From positions 1 to 64,000 of the forward strand of contig JAHCAT010000006.1 in NCBI GenBank assembly GCA_019634735.1: a stretch of DNA of 64,000 nucleotides, written 5' to 3'. The notes below the pieces were generated by a model, which ran no database searches, was not told where the DNA came from, and saw only the letters and a list, made by a program, of their open reading frames with translations. Positions 40,768 through 49,937 of the stretch are shown here, in pieces. How positions within the stretch are numbered: the stretch's first letter is position 1; every line of letters begins with the position of its first letter. This DNA is from Lysobacterales bacterium. GTDB lineage: Bacteria; Pseudomonadota; Gammaproteobacteria; Xanthomonadales; UBA2363. The position numbers were made by a program, and so were the translations under genes.

Positions 40768-41020
40768 GTTCCCCGGACTCCCCGGCCAGGCCGCTGGCAG
40801 GCCCGAAGGGTAGCCCAGGCCGGCGCCGGCCGCATGTCCCACAGTCGCCGGGGCGGTCGGCAAGGTCGCCGGGGTGCTGGCGTGCGCCTGGCAAGCTGCA
40901 AACGGCGCGGCCGACAGCGGCCGACAGCGGCCGACAGCGGCGCGCAAGCCGGCCGTACCGAACCGTACCGAACTGTACGGGGCGGCGGGGCGGCGAGGCG
41001 GCAAGCGGCTGCCCGGACGC

Positions 41021-41425
41021 TCAGTAGCGCGCAGTGAAGGTGGCCACCACCACGGCCAGCGCCCGGCGCCAGCGCGCTTCCAGCGCCGTCGTGAACTCGG
41101 GGTCGTGCTCGCGCAGGGTCACGACCAGCGCATCAACCCAGTACGGATACAGGTGCGGCGGCACCGGCGCATGGCCGCGACGGGAGTGGACATCGGCCAT
41201 GTGCTGCACCGGCCGCTGCACCAGCGCACTGCCGCCGGCATGGGAAATGGCGATGCTCAGCCCGCGACGCAGCGCCATGCGCTGCCGGCCCATGTCGGTG
41301 TTCGCGAACATCGGCGCGATGTCCGGGTGGCTGGTCAGGAAGCGCCGGTAGAAGGCCTCGATCACCGGCCCGCCGCGCAGGGCGCGGCCGTAGCTGCTCT
41401 GGAGGTCGTCGAAGGAATCGGACAT
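41021..41425 (-). CDS. Single-domain bacterial globin
   Basis: A 134-residue protein with the globin-like fold: helix A/B region [32 protein letters not shown] (B-C with FYRRF), [20 protein letters not shown] and [17 protein letters not shown], where His is in the proximal F8 position ([13 protein letters not shown]). Such globins bind haem and may sense or detoxify O2 or NO. It is upstream of the PAS-GGDEF-EAL gene on the same strand, so a gas-sensing link to c-di-GMP is possible but not shown. No strong ribosome site precedes the ATG at 41425. Confidence 0.82.
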   Translation of the reverse strand: MSDSFDDLQSSYGRALRGGPVIEAFYRRFLTSHPDIAPMFANTDMGRQRMALRRGLSIAISHAGGSALVQRPVQHMADVHSRRGHAPVPPHLYPYWVDALVVTLREHDPEFTTALEARWRRALAVVVATFTARY

Positions 41426-41659
41426 GGCGGCATCGGACGGAGACGGGCACGCTGGCAGTGTCCGCCGAGGCGGCCGGGAGCGCCTTGACCCAGGCCCTTG
41501 ACAACGGGCCCCGATGCGTCGGCCCCCGACCCGCGACCTCCGCGAACGTGCGGCAGACCGCACCCACCCGCGATCCCGCGCCCCCGTTCGGCAACATCTG
41601 CCTGGTACGTCACGGGGCCCTACCGCTGCCCGCTGTGGCGGCGCGCGATCGCCTCGAAA

Positions 41660-41678
41660 TTTGCGCATGCGCCGCAAA
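41660..41678. promoter_or_regulatory. Inverted repeat upstream of the Kelch gene
   Basis: TTTGCG (41660-41665) and CGCAAA (41673-41678) form a perfect 6-bp dyad with a 7-base spacer about 45 bases before the Kelch gene start. It could be an operator. The rest of the 298-base gap between the globin and this gene shows nothing further. Confidence 0.4.
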
Positions 41679-41723
41679 AGGCACGAAGATGCATCAACGC
41701 CCTTCCACCCCTCGGAGTCAGCC

Positions 41724-44700
41724 ATGACGATCCGCGCCATCGCCATCACCCTGCTGACCGCGGCAGGCTGGTCCTCCCTGGGGGCACAGGCGGATGCCAC
41801 ACAGGCCGAGAGTCTTGCCGACTGCCTGGCCAGCGTCGAGGCCGTCTACCAGGCGGCGCGCATCTGGCCCGATGAGAATCCCGGCCCGCGTCCGGACGCA
41901 TCCGCCCACCTGCAGCGCCAGCGCAGCCAGGAACAGGCCCGCGATCTTCCGCTGATGGCCGGCGTCCTGCAGCAGCGCTACGGGCTTCGCATCACCGCCG
42001 GCGACGTCCAGCGCGAACTGGACCGGATGGCGCAGCAGAGCGTGGCGCCCGACCGCCTTGCCGCCCTGTTCGCCGCACTCGACGACGACCCGCAGCGCGC
42101 CGCCCGCTGCCTGGCCTGGCCGCACCTGGTAAGGACGGCACTGGACGAGGCGGTCCACGCGGATGACCAGCTGCAGTCCGGCCCGCGTGAGGCGGCCCAG
42201 TCCGCCCTGCTGCGGCCGCTCGACCAGCCACCGCCCGATGCAAGGGTCGAGCGGCGCCGGTTCGTCACCGCATCGCAGGCACCGGCGTGGCGCGATGGCA
42301 CGAGTGCCGACACCCTGGTGGACGCCACGTTCTGGCCCGACCTGCTGGCGCCTTTCCATCCCGGCCAGACCTGCACCGCGCCCGGCGCCTGCCTCAACGG
42401 CCCTGCCCGTCCGGTGCTGGAGGAAACCCGGCACGGCTGGCAGGTCATCCATCTGGAATCGGCCAGCGAGGACGAGATCGTCCTTGCCTACTGGCAGTTC
42501 GACAAGCGTTCGAGCGACGAGACCTGGGCCGTGCTGCGCCGATCCGATCTCGCACCCGTCGGCCCACCTTCGGGCGACTTCAGCCTGCAGGCGCCACTCA
42601 GAACGCAGGGCACCACCGACGCGGGCGAATGGCTGACCGGCTGGCATCCGCCCGCAGGCCGGATCCGGCACAGCACGGTATGGACCGGCACCGAGCTGGT
42701 CGTCTGGGGCGGTTGGCGCTTTGGCGTGCACGACGATGGCGGTCGCTACGACCGCACCCTGGACCGCTGGACACCGATTCCACCCGATGCGGTGGCAGGA
42801 CTCCGGGAAGACCACACTGCCGTCTGGACCGGTACGCAGATGATCGTGTGGGGCGGCCGCAACGAGGTCGGCGATCCGCTGGACTCCGGCGCCGCATGGG
42901 ATCCGGCCACCGGCGCATGGACCGCCTTGCCCCTGGCCGGAGCGCCGTCGCCGCGACACGAACATGCAGCCGTCTGGTCCGGTGAACACATGTACGTGTG
43001 GGGCGGCAGAAGCGGCACGACCGTGCTGGCCAACGGCGCCGTGTTCGATCCTTCGACCTGGACCTGGTCGCCCTTGCCCTCTGCGGGCGCGCCCCAACCC
43101 CGCAACCGGCCAGCGGTGGTTTGGGCCGGGGACCGGTTGGTGGTTCTGGCTGGCTCGTCGCCTACCGGTGGCCCCGGGCCGTTCATGTATGGCGCCAGTC
43201 TGGATCCAGACAGCAGCGCCTGGATCCCGCTGCCCGCCGCGGGGGCCATGCCCGGCGAGGGGCAGGCGGCCGTATGGACCGGCACGGAGCTGATCGTCTG
43301 GGGCGGCCATTTCGTCCCGGTGGGTGCCCGCTGGACACCCGGCGCCTTGCAGTGGACCCCGATGTCGACCGTGGACGCACCTTCTTCGCGCGACGGTCAC
43401 GCGATGGTCTGGACCGGCGACGAGGTCCTGGTCTGGAGCGGCAGGCCGATTCCCTCAGGAATCGCACTGCGTGACGGTGGACGCTACCGTCCGGACCTCG
43501 ATACATGGACGCCCATTCCCTATGCCCCCACGACCATCGGGCGGCGGCAGGTAGCCGCGGTCTGGACCGGTACGGAAATGATGTTTTGGGGTGGCTCCCC
43601 CTTGACCACCATCCTCGACAGCGGCGCACGATTCGACCCAACCACCGCGAACTGGACCGCGCTGCCGGGCGGTGACGGGCCGTGGCCGCGGGTCGGCCAC
43701 GCCTCGGTCTGGACCGGTGCGGAACTGGTGATCTGGGGTGACGACTTCGGAAGGACCGGCATGCGCTTCGACCCGGCAACCTTCCGTTGGCAGCAGACCA
43801 CCTCGATCGGTGCGCCGGGCACGCGGATCGGCATGGTCGGCGCGTGGACCGGCAGCGAGGTACTCGTTTGGGGGGGTGGGGGACCACCGACCAACGTCGG
43901 TGGACGCTATCGGCCGGACACCGACACCTGGCACTCGATGAACGCCACAGGTTCACCACTATCGAGCCGGTTCGCCAGTGGGGCCTGGACCGGCACGGAG
44001 CTGCTGGTCTGGGGGGGCGGCATCAATGGCCAGGGATCTGGAGCGGGCGGGCGCTACCATGCTGATACCGACACTTGGCAGATGATCGCCCCGGGCCCCC
44101 CGGGGCGCTGGCACCACGCCAGCGCGTGGACCGGCGACGCCTTGCTGGTGTGGGGCGGAATCAGGAGTCGGGACACACTTGCCGACGGTTTCATCTATTC
44201 ACCGGCCAGCGACCAGTGGCAGCCCCTGCCATACGCGGGCAGCCCGGGCGCCCGCAACCATGCGACGGGTGTCTGGACCGGCGAGGGATTCATGGTCTGG
44301 GGTGGCCTCGGGCCGGATGGCAGCGAACTGGGCGATGGCGCGTTCTGGCGCCCCGGCGACGATGCGTGGTCCACCTTGCCCGGCGCGGGTGCACCCTCGG
44401 CACGCTGGGGCCATACGGCCACATGGACGGGGGATTCGGTCGTGGTCTGGGGTGGCTTCCAGTCGGACCAGGGCCTGGCGGATGGTGCACGACTGGCACC
44501 CAGCGGCGATCGCTGGTTGCCGATCAGCCCTACGAACGCGCCCACGGCGCGTGGCGCGCACGCTGCCACCTGGCTGGACGGCGTGGATCTTCTGGCCGTG
44601 GGGGGCGGCTACGACGATTTCCTGTTCCCCGCGGCCGACATGGGGCTGTATCAGCCGCCTTCGGAGCTGCTATTTGCCAACGGGTTCGAGTCGGGGACGC

Positions 44701-44726
44701 CGGACAGCCCGGTCGTCCCCCGCTGA
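41724..44726 (+). CDS. Large secreted Kelch-repeat protein
   Basis: A 1000-residue exported protein. The signal peptide (MTIRAIAITLLTAAGWSSLG) is followed by a helical N-terminal domain of about 180 residues (LQQRYGLRITAGDVQRELDR) that faintly resembles the N-terminal region of SurA-type chaperone/isomerases. From about residue 310 it is a run of about 13 repeats near 50 residues long, each with a variant of AVWTGTELIVWGG, the Kelch beta-propeller blade pattern; two propellers would fit. The C-terminus ends LLFANGFESGTPDSP, a Gly-Phe-Glu tail I associate with exported proteins of Rhodanobacteraceae-like bacteria. GGAG lies 6 bases before the ATG at 41724. Ligand and role are unknown. Confidence 0.85.
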   Translation: MTIRAIAITLLTAAGWSSLGAQADATQAESLADCLASVEAVYQAARIWPDENPGPRPDASAHLQRQRSQEQARDLPLMAGVLQQRYGLRITAGDVQRELDRMAQQSVAPDRLAALFAALDDDPQRAARCLAWPHLVRTALDEAVHADDQLQSGPREAAQSALLRPLDQPPPDARVERRRFVTASQAPAWRDGTSADTLVDATFWPDLLAPFHPGQTCTAPGACLNGPARPVLEETRHGWQVIHLESASEDEIVLAYWQFDKRSSDETWAVLRRSDLAPVGPPSGDFSLQAPLRTQGTTDAGEWLTGWHPPAGRIRHSTVWTGTELVVWGGWRFGVHDDGGRYDRTLDRWTPIPPDAVAGLREDHTAVWTGTQMIVWGGRNEVGDPLDSGAAWDPATGAWTALPLAGAPSPRHEHAAVWSGEHMYVWGGRSGTTVLANGAVFDPSTWTWSPLPSAGAPQPRNRPAVVWAGDRLVVLAGSSPTGGPGPFMYGASLDPDSSAWIPLPAAGAMPGEGQAAVWTGTELIVWGGHFVPVGARWTPGALQWTPMSTVDAPSSRDGHAMVWTGDEVLVWSGRPIPSGIALRDGGRYRPDLDTWTPIPYAPTTIGRRQVAAVWTGTEMMFWGGSPLTTILDSGARFDPTTANWTALPGGDGPWPRVGHASVWTGAELVIWGDDFGRTGMRFDPATFRWQQTTSIGAPGTRIGMVGAWTGSEVLVWGGGGPPTNVGGRYRPDTDTWHSMNATGSPLSSRFASGAWTGTELLVWGGGINGQGSGAGGRYHADTDTWQMIAPGPPGRWHHASAWTGDALLVWGGIRSRDTLADGFIYSPASDQWQPLPYAGSPGARNHATGVWTGEGFMVWGGLGPDGSELGDGAFWRPGDDAWSTLPGAGAPSARWGHTATWTGDSVVVWGGFQSDQGLADGARLAPSGDRWLPISPTNAPTARGAHAATWLDGVDLLAVGGGYDDFLFPAADMGLYQPPSELLFANGFESGTPDSPVVPR

Positions 44727-45001
44727 GGCTGGGAACCTGGGCAGATCCGGGGCCGTGGTGCGCTGAGGTCCAGGCCGGGCCTCAGCCCCAGCGGCCGCAG
44801 GGATGCCTCGGGGCGTGACGCCATGCCGCCCAGCGCCCCGGCTGCCGCAGGAGGCACCCGCGCGCAACCATTGCCACGCCCTGGCCACAGCCGCCACACC
44901 CTGCCCGCGCCTGACCCCGGCATCTTTCGCGCGCGAGCGCGCTCCTGCCACGGTGGTGGCAGGGGAACCGCGTTCGGGTGCGGGGTTGCTGGAAACGCAA
45001 C

Positions 45002-45021
45002 GGGGCGCCCGAAGGCGCCCC
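45002..45021 (-). terminator. Terminator hairpin downstream of pilC
   Basis: GGGGCGCC (45002-45009), CGAA, GGCGCCCC (45014-45021) is a perfect 8-bp stem; on the minus strand the loop is TTCG and it is followed by GTTGCGTTTCC. It lies 30 bases after the pilC stop. The rest of the 324-base gap to the Kelch gene (44727-45001) holds no gene that I can see. Confidence 0.7.
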
Positions 45022-45050
45022 GTGCGGAATGCATCTGGCGCTGCGCGGCG

Positions 45051-46304
45051 TCAGCCGACGGTTGCCGCCAACTGGAAGATCGGCAGGTACATGGCGACCA
45101 CCAGGGTGCCGACGATGGCGCCGATGATGACCATGATCAGCGGTTCCAGCGTCGAGCTGAGGGCGTCGACCGCGTTGTTGACCTCTTCCTCGTAGAACTC
45201 GGCGACCTTGACCATCATGGCGTCGAGCGCGCCGGCCTCCTCGCCGATCGCGGTCATCTGGATGACCATGTGCGGGAACAGGTTGGTCTGCGACATCGCC
45301 AGGTTGAGCGCATGGCCCACCGCGACGTCCTGCTGCACGCGCAGGGTGGCCTCGGTGTAGATGATGTTGCCGGTGGCACCGGCCACCGACTCCAGGGCCT
45401 CGACCAGGGGCACGCCGGCCTTGAAGGTGATCGCCAGGGTGCGCGCGAAACGCGCCAGCGCCGCCTTGTGCATGATCGGCCCGACGATGGGGATCTTCAG
45501 CATCAGCCGGTCCATGGTGCGGGCGACGTTGCGCGAGCGTTTTCGCGCATAGATCAGGCCGGAGATGGCACCGACGACCAGGACCAGCAGGTAGATGCCG
45601 TTCGACTGCATCCATTCGGAAAGACTGATGATCAGCAGGGTGAAACCGGGCAGGTCGGCGCCGAAGGCGCGGAACGATTCCTGGAACTGCGGGATGACCC
45701 AGATCAGCAGCAGGGCGGTGACCAGCATGGCGACCACCAGGACCATGGCCGGGTAGAACATGGCCTTCTTGATCTTGCCCTTGATCGACTCCATCCGCTC
45801 CTTGTAGTCGGCGATGGTCTTCAGGATGGTGTCGAGCACGCCGGCGCCCTCGCCGGCCTTGACCAGGCTGACGTAGAGCTCGTCGAACTGCACCGGATGC
45901 CTGGCCAGCGCCTCGTGCAAGGTGGAGCCGCCCTCGACATCGGTCTTGATGGCCTCGATCAGCTTCTTGAACTTCTGGTTCTTCTGGCCCTGGGCGAGGA
46001 TGTCCAGGCTCTGCACCAGGGGCACGCCGGAGGCCATCATGGTGGCGATCTGGCGCGAGAAGAAGGCGATGTCCTTGGCCTTCACCGTCTTGCCGGCGCC
46101 GCCGAAGATCGACTTGGGCTTCTTGCGGACCTGGATGCCCGACAGCCCCTGCTTGCGCAGGTCGGCCCGGATCAGGGCTTCGGACTTGCCGACCACCTCG
46201 CCCTTCAGGATGACACCGCGCTTGTCCTTGCCCTGCCACAGGAAAGGCTGGGTCTGGGACACGGCGGCGCGGGTCGCGCCCCGGGTTGCAGTCGCTGTCG
46301 CCAC
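45051..46304 (-). CDS. pilC: Type IV pilus inner-membrane platform protein PilC
   Basis: A 417-residue polytopic protein of the PilC/GspF family, the inner-membrane base of the pilus motor. Two T2SSF domains are seen: the first (DIAFFSRQIATMMASGVPLV, TLHEALARHP), then membrane helices (VVAMLVTALLLIWVIPQF), and the second (RFARTLAITFKAGVPLVEAL, MVIQMTAIGEEAGAL), ending in the last helix IMVIIGAIVGTLVVAMYLP. The N-terminal extension FLWQGKDKRGVILKGE is typical. GTG at 46304 is the start, with GGGGAGA 8 bases upstream. pilB and pilD, often adjacent, are absent. Confidence 0.96.
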   Translation of the reverse strand: MATATATRGATRAAVSQTQPFLWQGKDKRGVILKGEVVGKSEALIRADLRKQGLSGIQVRKKPKSIFGGAGKTVKAKDIAFFSRQIATMMASGVPLVQSLDILAQGQKNQKFKKLIEAIKTDVEGGSTLHEALARHPVQFDELYVSLVKAGEGAGVLDTILKTIADYKERMESIKGKIKKAMFYPAMVLVVAMLVTALLLIWVIPQFQESFRAFGADLPGFTLLIISLSEWMQSNGIYLLVLVVGAISGLIYARKRSRNVARTMDRLMLKIPIVGPIMHKAALARFARTLAITFKAGVPLVEALESVAGATGNIIYTEATLRVQQDVAVGHALNLAMSQTNLFPHMVIQMTAIGEEAGALDAMMVKVAEFYEEEVNNAVDALSSTLEPLIMVIIGAIVGTLVVAMYLPIFQLAATVG

Positions 46305-46563
46305 GGGAATGTCTCCCCACAGACACTCGGATAGAGACTGCCGTTTTACCGGACCCCTGGGCGCCAGGCAAGCAATCTCAGGCACTTCCGGGCGGATTGT
46401 GGACGCCAGCACAGGAGTTGGCTCCGGTTCCGCGCACCTGGACCCGACAAACGGGACCGGCATCACGTTCCGGGACACGCGGGCCGGGACCTGCGCGGGC
46501 GGCCTCCCCCGCCGCCTTCGACCGCTGCGATTCGTTTAACCTTGCCGCCTGAGGGGATTCCGA

Positions 46564-47424
46564 ATGAAGCTGAGCATCATCCTGCCCGCCAAGAACGAGG
46601 CCATCGGCCTGGCCCGGGTGCTGCCGGGCCTGCGCAGCCGGCAGCCCGACGCCGAGGTGATCGTCGTCGACGACGGCTCCACCGACGACACCGCCGCCGT
46701 GGCCCGCAGCCACGGCGCCACCGTGCTGTCCTCACCGTACTCGATGGGCAACGGCGCGGCGATCAAGCGCGGCGCCCGCGCGGCGACCGGCGAGGTCCTG
46801 GTGTTCATGGACGCCGACGGCCAGCACGACCCGGCGCACATCCCCGAGCTGCTGGCCCGACTCGACCAGGGCTACGACATGGCGGTGGGCGCCCGCGACA
46901 GCAGCGGCCAGGCCAGCCGCCACCGCGGCCTGGCCAACGCCCTGTACAACCGCCTGGCGAGCTGGATGACCGGCCATCCGGTGCTGGACCTGACCTCGGG
47001 CTTCCGCGCCGTGCGCGCAACCCGGTTCCGCGAGTTCCTGCACCTGCTTCCGAACGGCTTCAGCTACCCCACCACCATCACCATGGCGTTCTTCCGCAGC
47101 GCCTTCCCGGTGGCCTACGTGCCGGTGCCGGTGGCGCGCCGCGAGGGCACCACCAGCCATATCCGCCCGATCAAGGACGGCCTGCGCTTCCTGCTGATCA
47201 TCTTCAAGATCGCCACCCTGTATTCGCCGCTGAAGCTGTTCGTGCCGACCGCCTTCGCGTTCGCGATGCTGGGACTGGGGCACTACGCCTACACCTTTGC
47301 CACCCAGGGCCGCTTCACCAACATGAGCGCCCTGCTGCTGAGCGCCGCGGTGATCGTGTTCCTGGTCGGCCTGGTGTCCGAGCAGATCACCAGCCTCACC
47401 TACCGGCGCGACGAGCGCGAATGA
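46564..47424 (+). CDS. Family 2 glycosyltransferase (polyprenyl-phosphate sugar synthase-like)
   Basis: A 286-residue GT2 enzyme. The GT-A domain has LSIILPAKNEAIGLARVLPG, VVDDGSTDDT and the metal-site MDADGQHDP; RHRGLANALYNRLASW and DLTSGFRAVRA are typical of dolichol- or undecaprenyl-phosphate sugar transferases. Two C-terminal hydrophobic helices (about residues 222-243 and 254-276) anchor it in the membrane. It likely charges undecaprenyl phosphate with a sugar for extracytoplasmic transfer. It is the first gene of a plus-strand operon; its stop overlaps the next start (ATGA). Confidence 0.9.
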   Translation: MKLSIILPAKNEAIGLARVLPGLRSRQPDAEVIVVDDGSTDDTAAVARSHGATVLSSPYSMGNGAAIKRGARAATGEVLVFMDADGQHDPAHIPELLARLDQGYDMAVGARDSSGQASRHRGLANALYNRLASWMTGHPVLDLTSGFRAVRATRFREFLHLLPNGFSYPTTITMAFFRSAFPVAYVPVPVARREGTTSHIRPIKDGLRFLLIIFKIATLYSPLKLFVPTAFAFAMLGLGHYAYTFATQGRFTNMSALLLSAAVIVFLVGLVSEQITSLTYRRDERE

Positions 47425-48200
47425 GCGTCGGCGGCCTCGCGCGCAGGCTGCTGGCGCCGCTGCGGCGCACGCCGCTGCATCCGCAGTGGCTGCTTGGACC
47501 GGCCCGTCGCCTGGCCCCCTGGGTCCGCGAACATGCCCGCGGGCGAGTCCTCGACGTGGGCTGCGCGGACCGCTGGGTGCGTGGACACCTGCCTGAGGAC
47601 GCCGAATACGTGGCGCTCGACTATCCGGCCACCGGCGCCGGACTGTACCGTGCACGACCCGACCTGTTCGGCGATGCCGCGCGGCTGCCCATCCGCTCGG
47701 CGACGTTCGACACAGTGGTCATGCTGGAAGTGCTGGAGCACCTGCGGTACCCGCGGGAGGCGCTGGCGGAGGCGAGGCGTGTTCTGACGCCGGGCGGCAT
47801 CGCCATCGTCAGCATGCCCTTTCTCTATCCCCTCCACGATGCACCGCACGACTACCAGCGCTACACCCGCCATGGCCTGGAGCGCGAACTGGCGGCATCG
47901 GGCCTGGCGATCCGCCACTTACAACCTTCGCTTGGCAGCGTCGCCAGTGCCGCCCTGCTGTTCAATATCGCCCTGGCCGGAACCGTGCTGACGGCGGCAC
48001 GGCGACGGCATCCGGGCGCGCTGCTCGCACCTGCGCTGCTTGCGCTGATCCCGCTGGTCAACCTTGCCGGCTGGCTGCTTGGCCACCTCCTGCCCGACTG
48101 GGAGGCCTTCACCAGCGGGTTCGTGTTGGTCGCGCGGGCAGAGGAGACAGCCGGTTCTGACGGCCGGGCAATCCCTGATTGCCGGGGTGCCGTCGGATGA
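47421..48200 (+). CDS. Class I SAM-dependent methyltransferase (glycan module, 1)
   Basis: A 259-residue protein with a Methyltransf_11-like fold: motif I RVLDVGCADRW, acidic loop ALDYPATGAG, FDTVVMLEVLEHLRYP and LTPGGIAIVSMPFLYPL. A hydrophobic helix near residues 198-220 (LLAPALLALIPLVNLAGWLL) suggests membrane association. Starts and stops overlap those of both neighbours by 4 bases (ATGA), indicating coupled translation. The substrate, possibly a lipid-linked sugar, is unknown. Confidence 0.88.
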   Translation: MSVGGLARRLLAPLRRTPLHPQWLLGPARRLAPWVREHARGRVLDVGCADRWVRGHLPEDAEYVALDYPATGAGLYRARPDLFGDAARLPIRSATFDTVVMLEVLEHLRYPREALAEARRVLTPGGIAIVSMPFLYPLHDAPHDYQRYTRHGLERELAASGLAIRHLQPSLGSVASAALLFNIALAGTVLTAARRRHPGALLAPALLALIPLVNLAGWLLGHLLPDWEAFTSGFVLVARAEETAGSDGRAIPDCRGAVG

Positions 48201-48958
48201 CCGACCGCGGCTACCAGCACGGCTACGCGGCGATCAACCCGCAGATGCATGCCGAACAGGGCAGGCAGCGCAAGGCGGCCACGATGCTGGCCGTCCTGGG
48301 CGAGGCCCTGGGCCCGGACCGCCTGGCACAGGCCCGTTTGCTGAACCTTGGGTGTTCGGCCGGCATCATCGACGCGTTCATGGCACCCCACGTCGGTACG
48401 GTGCTGGGCGTCGACATCGACAGTGATGCGGTTGCAGCAGCGATGCGAACGCGTGCCGGCGGCAACCTGAGCTTCCGGGTGGCCGACGCCATGGCGCTTG
48501 ACCTTGCGGACGGCAGTTTCGACATCGTCATCTGCTCGCAGGTCTACGAGCATGTGCCGGATTCGACGCGCCTGATTGCGGAGATCGAGCGCGTGCTGGC
48601 CCCGGGAGGCGTGTGCTATTTCGCCGCCACAAACCGGTGGGCGCTGATCGAGCAGCACTACCACCTGCCCCTGCTGTCCTGGCTTCCGCAACGTATGGCC
48701 AATGGTTACCTGCGGCTGATGCGGCGGGGTGACCGCTACTACGAGCGGCACCTGGGCTACTTCGCTCTGCGCCGGCTGGCCCGGGCGTTCAGAATCGAGG
48801 ATCGCACCGGCGCGATCCTTGCCGACCCGGATCGCTACCAGGCGGGCTACCTTTTCTCCCGCCGGCCTACGAGATGGCTGGCGCGCGCCTGGTTCACCCT
48901 GCTGCGCCCTCTCTTCCCGGGGTACATCTGGCTGCTCTGGAAGCAGCCGGGTCGTTGA
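48197..48958 (+). CDS. Class I SAM-dependent methyltransferase (glycan module, 2)
   Basis: A 253-residue methyltransferase: motif I LLNLGCSAGIIDAF, VLGVDIDSDAV, FDIVICSQVYEHVPD and LAPGGVCYFAATNRWAL. The C-terminal third is Arg- and aromatic-rich, similar to methyltransferases that act on lipid-linked or surface glycans. Its ATG overlaps the stop of the preceding methyltransferase (ATGA) and it is followed after 3 bases by the flippase-like gene. Confidence 0.88.
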   Translation: MTDRGYQHGYAAINPQMHAEQGRQRKAATMLAVLGEALGPDRLAQARLLNLGCSAGIIDAFMAPHVGTVLGVDIDSDAVAAAMRTRAGGNLSFRVADAMALDLADGSFDIVICSQVYEHVPDSTRLIAEIERVLAPGGVCYFAATNRWALIEQHYHLPLLSWLPQRMANGYLRLMRRGDRYYERHLGYFALRRLARAFRIEDRTGAILADPDRYQAGYLFSRRPTRWLARAWFTLLRPLFPGYIWLLWKQPGR

Positions 48959-48961
48959 GGC

Positions 48962-49918
48962 ATGGATCTCGGCCCGGAAAGCCATAGAAACCGTCGCTGG
49001 CGGACGATCTTGGGCGTGGTGGTCAGTGGCGCGGCCCTGGCATGGGTCGGCGTGCTGCTGTGGCGGACCTGGCCCGTTTTCCGGGAGGGCCTTGGCCAGG
49101 TCGACCGCCCGATGATGCTGGCGGGATTCGCTCTGGTGGCGGTGGCATCTCTCCTGGTTTTCGAGGCATTCCGGCCCCTGGCACGGGTGTCCGGCATCAC
49201 CGGCCTATCGCCGCTCCAGCTCGGCCACCTGCATTTCACATCGCAGTTGCTGCGGCATCTGCCCGGCAGGATATGGGGCATCGGTTACCAGATCGCCGGT
49301 GGCCGGCCAGGCGGCTCGGTCGGCGCCTGGCTGGTCGTCAATGTCCTGCACATGGGACTGGCCATCTACTTTGCCCTGCTGACCTCGGCCCTGGTCCTGC
49401 TGGTCCCAGGGGACGTACCGCTGGCCGTACTCGCCGGTGCCGCCGGCCTCGCGCTGTACGCAGTCGGGTGGCGCCTCGCGCGCGCCACATGGCTGACTCG
49501 AAAGGTGGCGCCGATGCGCGGCCGGACCGGGGCCGCGCTCAGGGTTGTCGTCGGGAGCGCAGCGCGCGCCCGCACCCAGGACGCAGGACATGCCGCCCTC
49601 GCCTTCGTGGCGAGCTGGATCGCTATGTACGGCGCGTGGCTGTGCTTCGCCGCCGCCTACCCGGCGCTGCAGCCCGCGGAGGGTGCCCGCCTGCTGGCCC
49701 TGTACATGATCGCCTGGTTCGTGGGCTACGCCACTGTGGTGAGTCCGTCCGGTCTGGGCGTGCGTGAGTTGGTGTTCGCCGCGCTCGCACACGATGCGGG
49801 GGCGGATGTCGTTGCCTACCTGGCTATTGCCGGACGGGTCAGCTTATTGTCCGGCGACCTTGTGCTTGGCCTGCTGTTCGCGCCTTTCGTGCCAACGAAG
49901 TCGCAAAGATCTGGCTGA
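48962..49918 (+). CDS. Flippase-like membrane protein (lysylphosphatidylglycerol synthase TM family)
   Basis: A 318-residue polytopic protein with about eight hydrophobic segments, of the family named after the membrane half of MprF/AglD. Typical are LQLGHLHFTSQLLRHLPGRI, the segment around VVNVLHMGLAIYFALLTSAL and VVSPSGLGVRELVFAALAHD. Related proteins are thought to flip lipids or lipid-linked sugars. It ends the operon with the GT2 and two methyltransferases, so it may move their lipid-linked product. No charged-lipid synthase domain is attached. Confidence 0.85.
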   Translation: MDLGPESHRNRRWRTILGVVVSGAALAWVGVLLWRTWPVFREGLGQVDRPMMLAGFALVAVASLLVFEAFRPLARVSGITGLSPLQLGHLHFTSQLLRHLPGRIWGIGYQIAGGRPGGSVGAWLVVNVLHMGLAIYFALLTSALVLLVPGDVPLAVLAGAAGLALYAVGWRLARATWLTRKVAPMRGRTGAALRVVVGSAARARTQDAGHAALAFVASWIAMYGAWLCFAAAYPALQPAEGARLLALYMIAWFVGYATVVSPSGLGVRELVFAALAHDAGADVVAYLAIAGRVSLLSGDLVLGLLFAPFVPTKSQRSG

Positions 49919-49937
49919 TGAGCATCCGCACTTGCTG

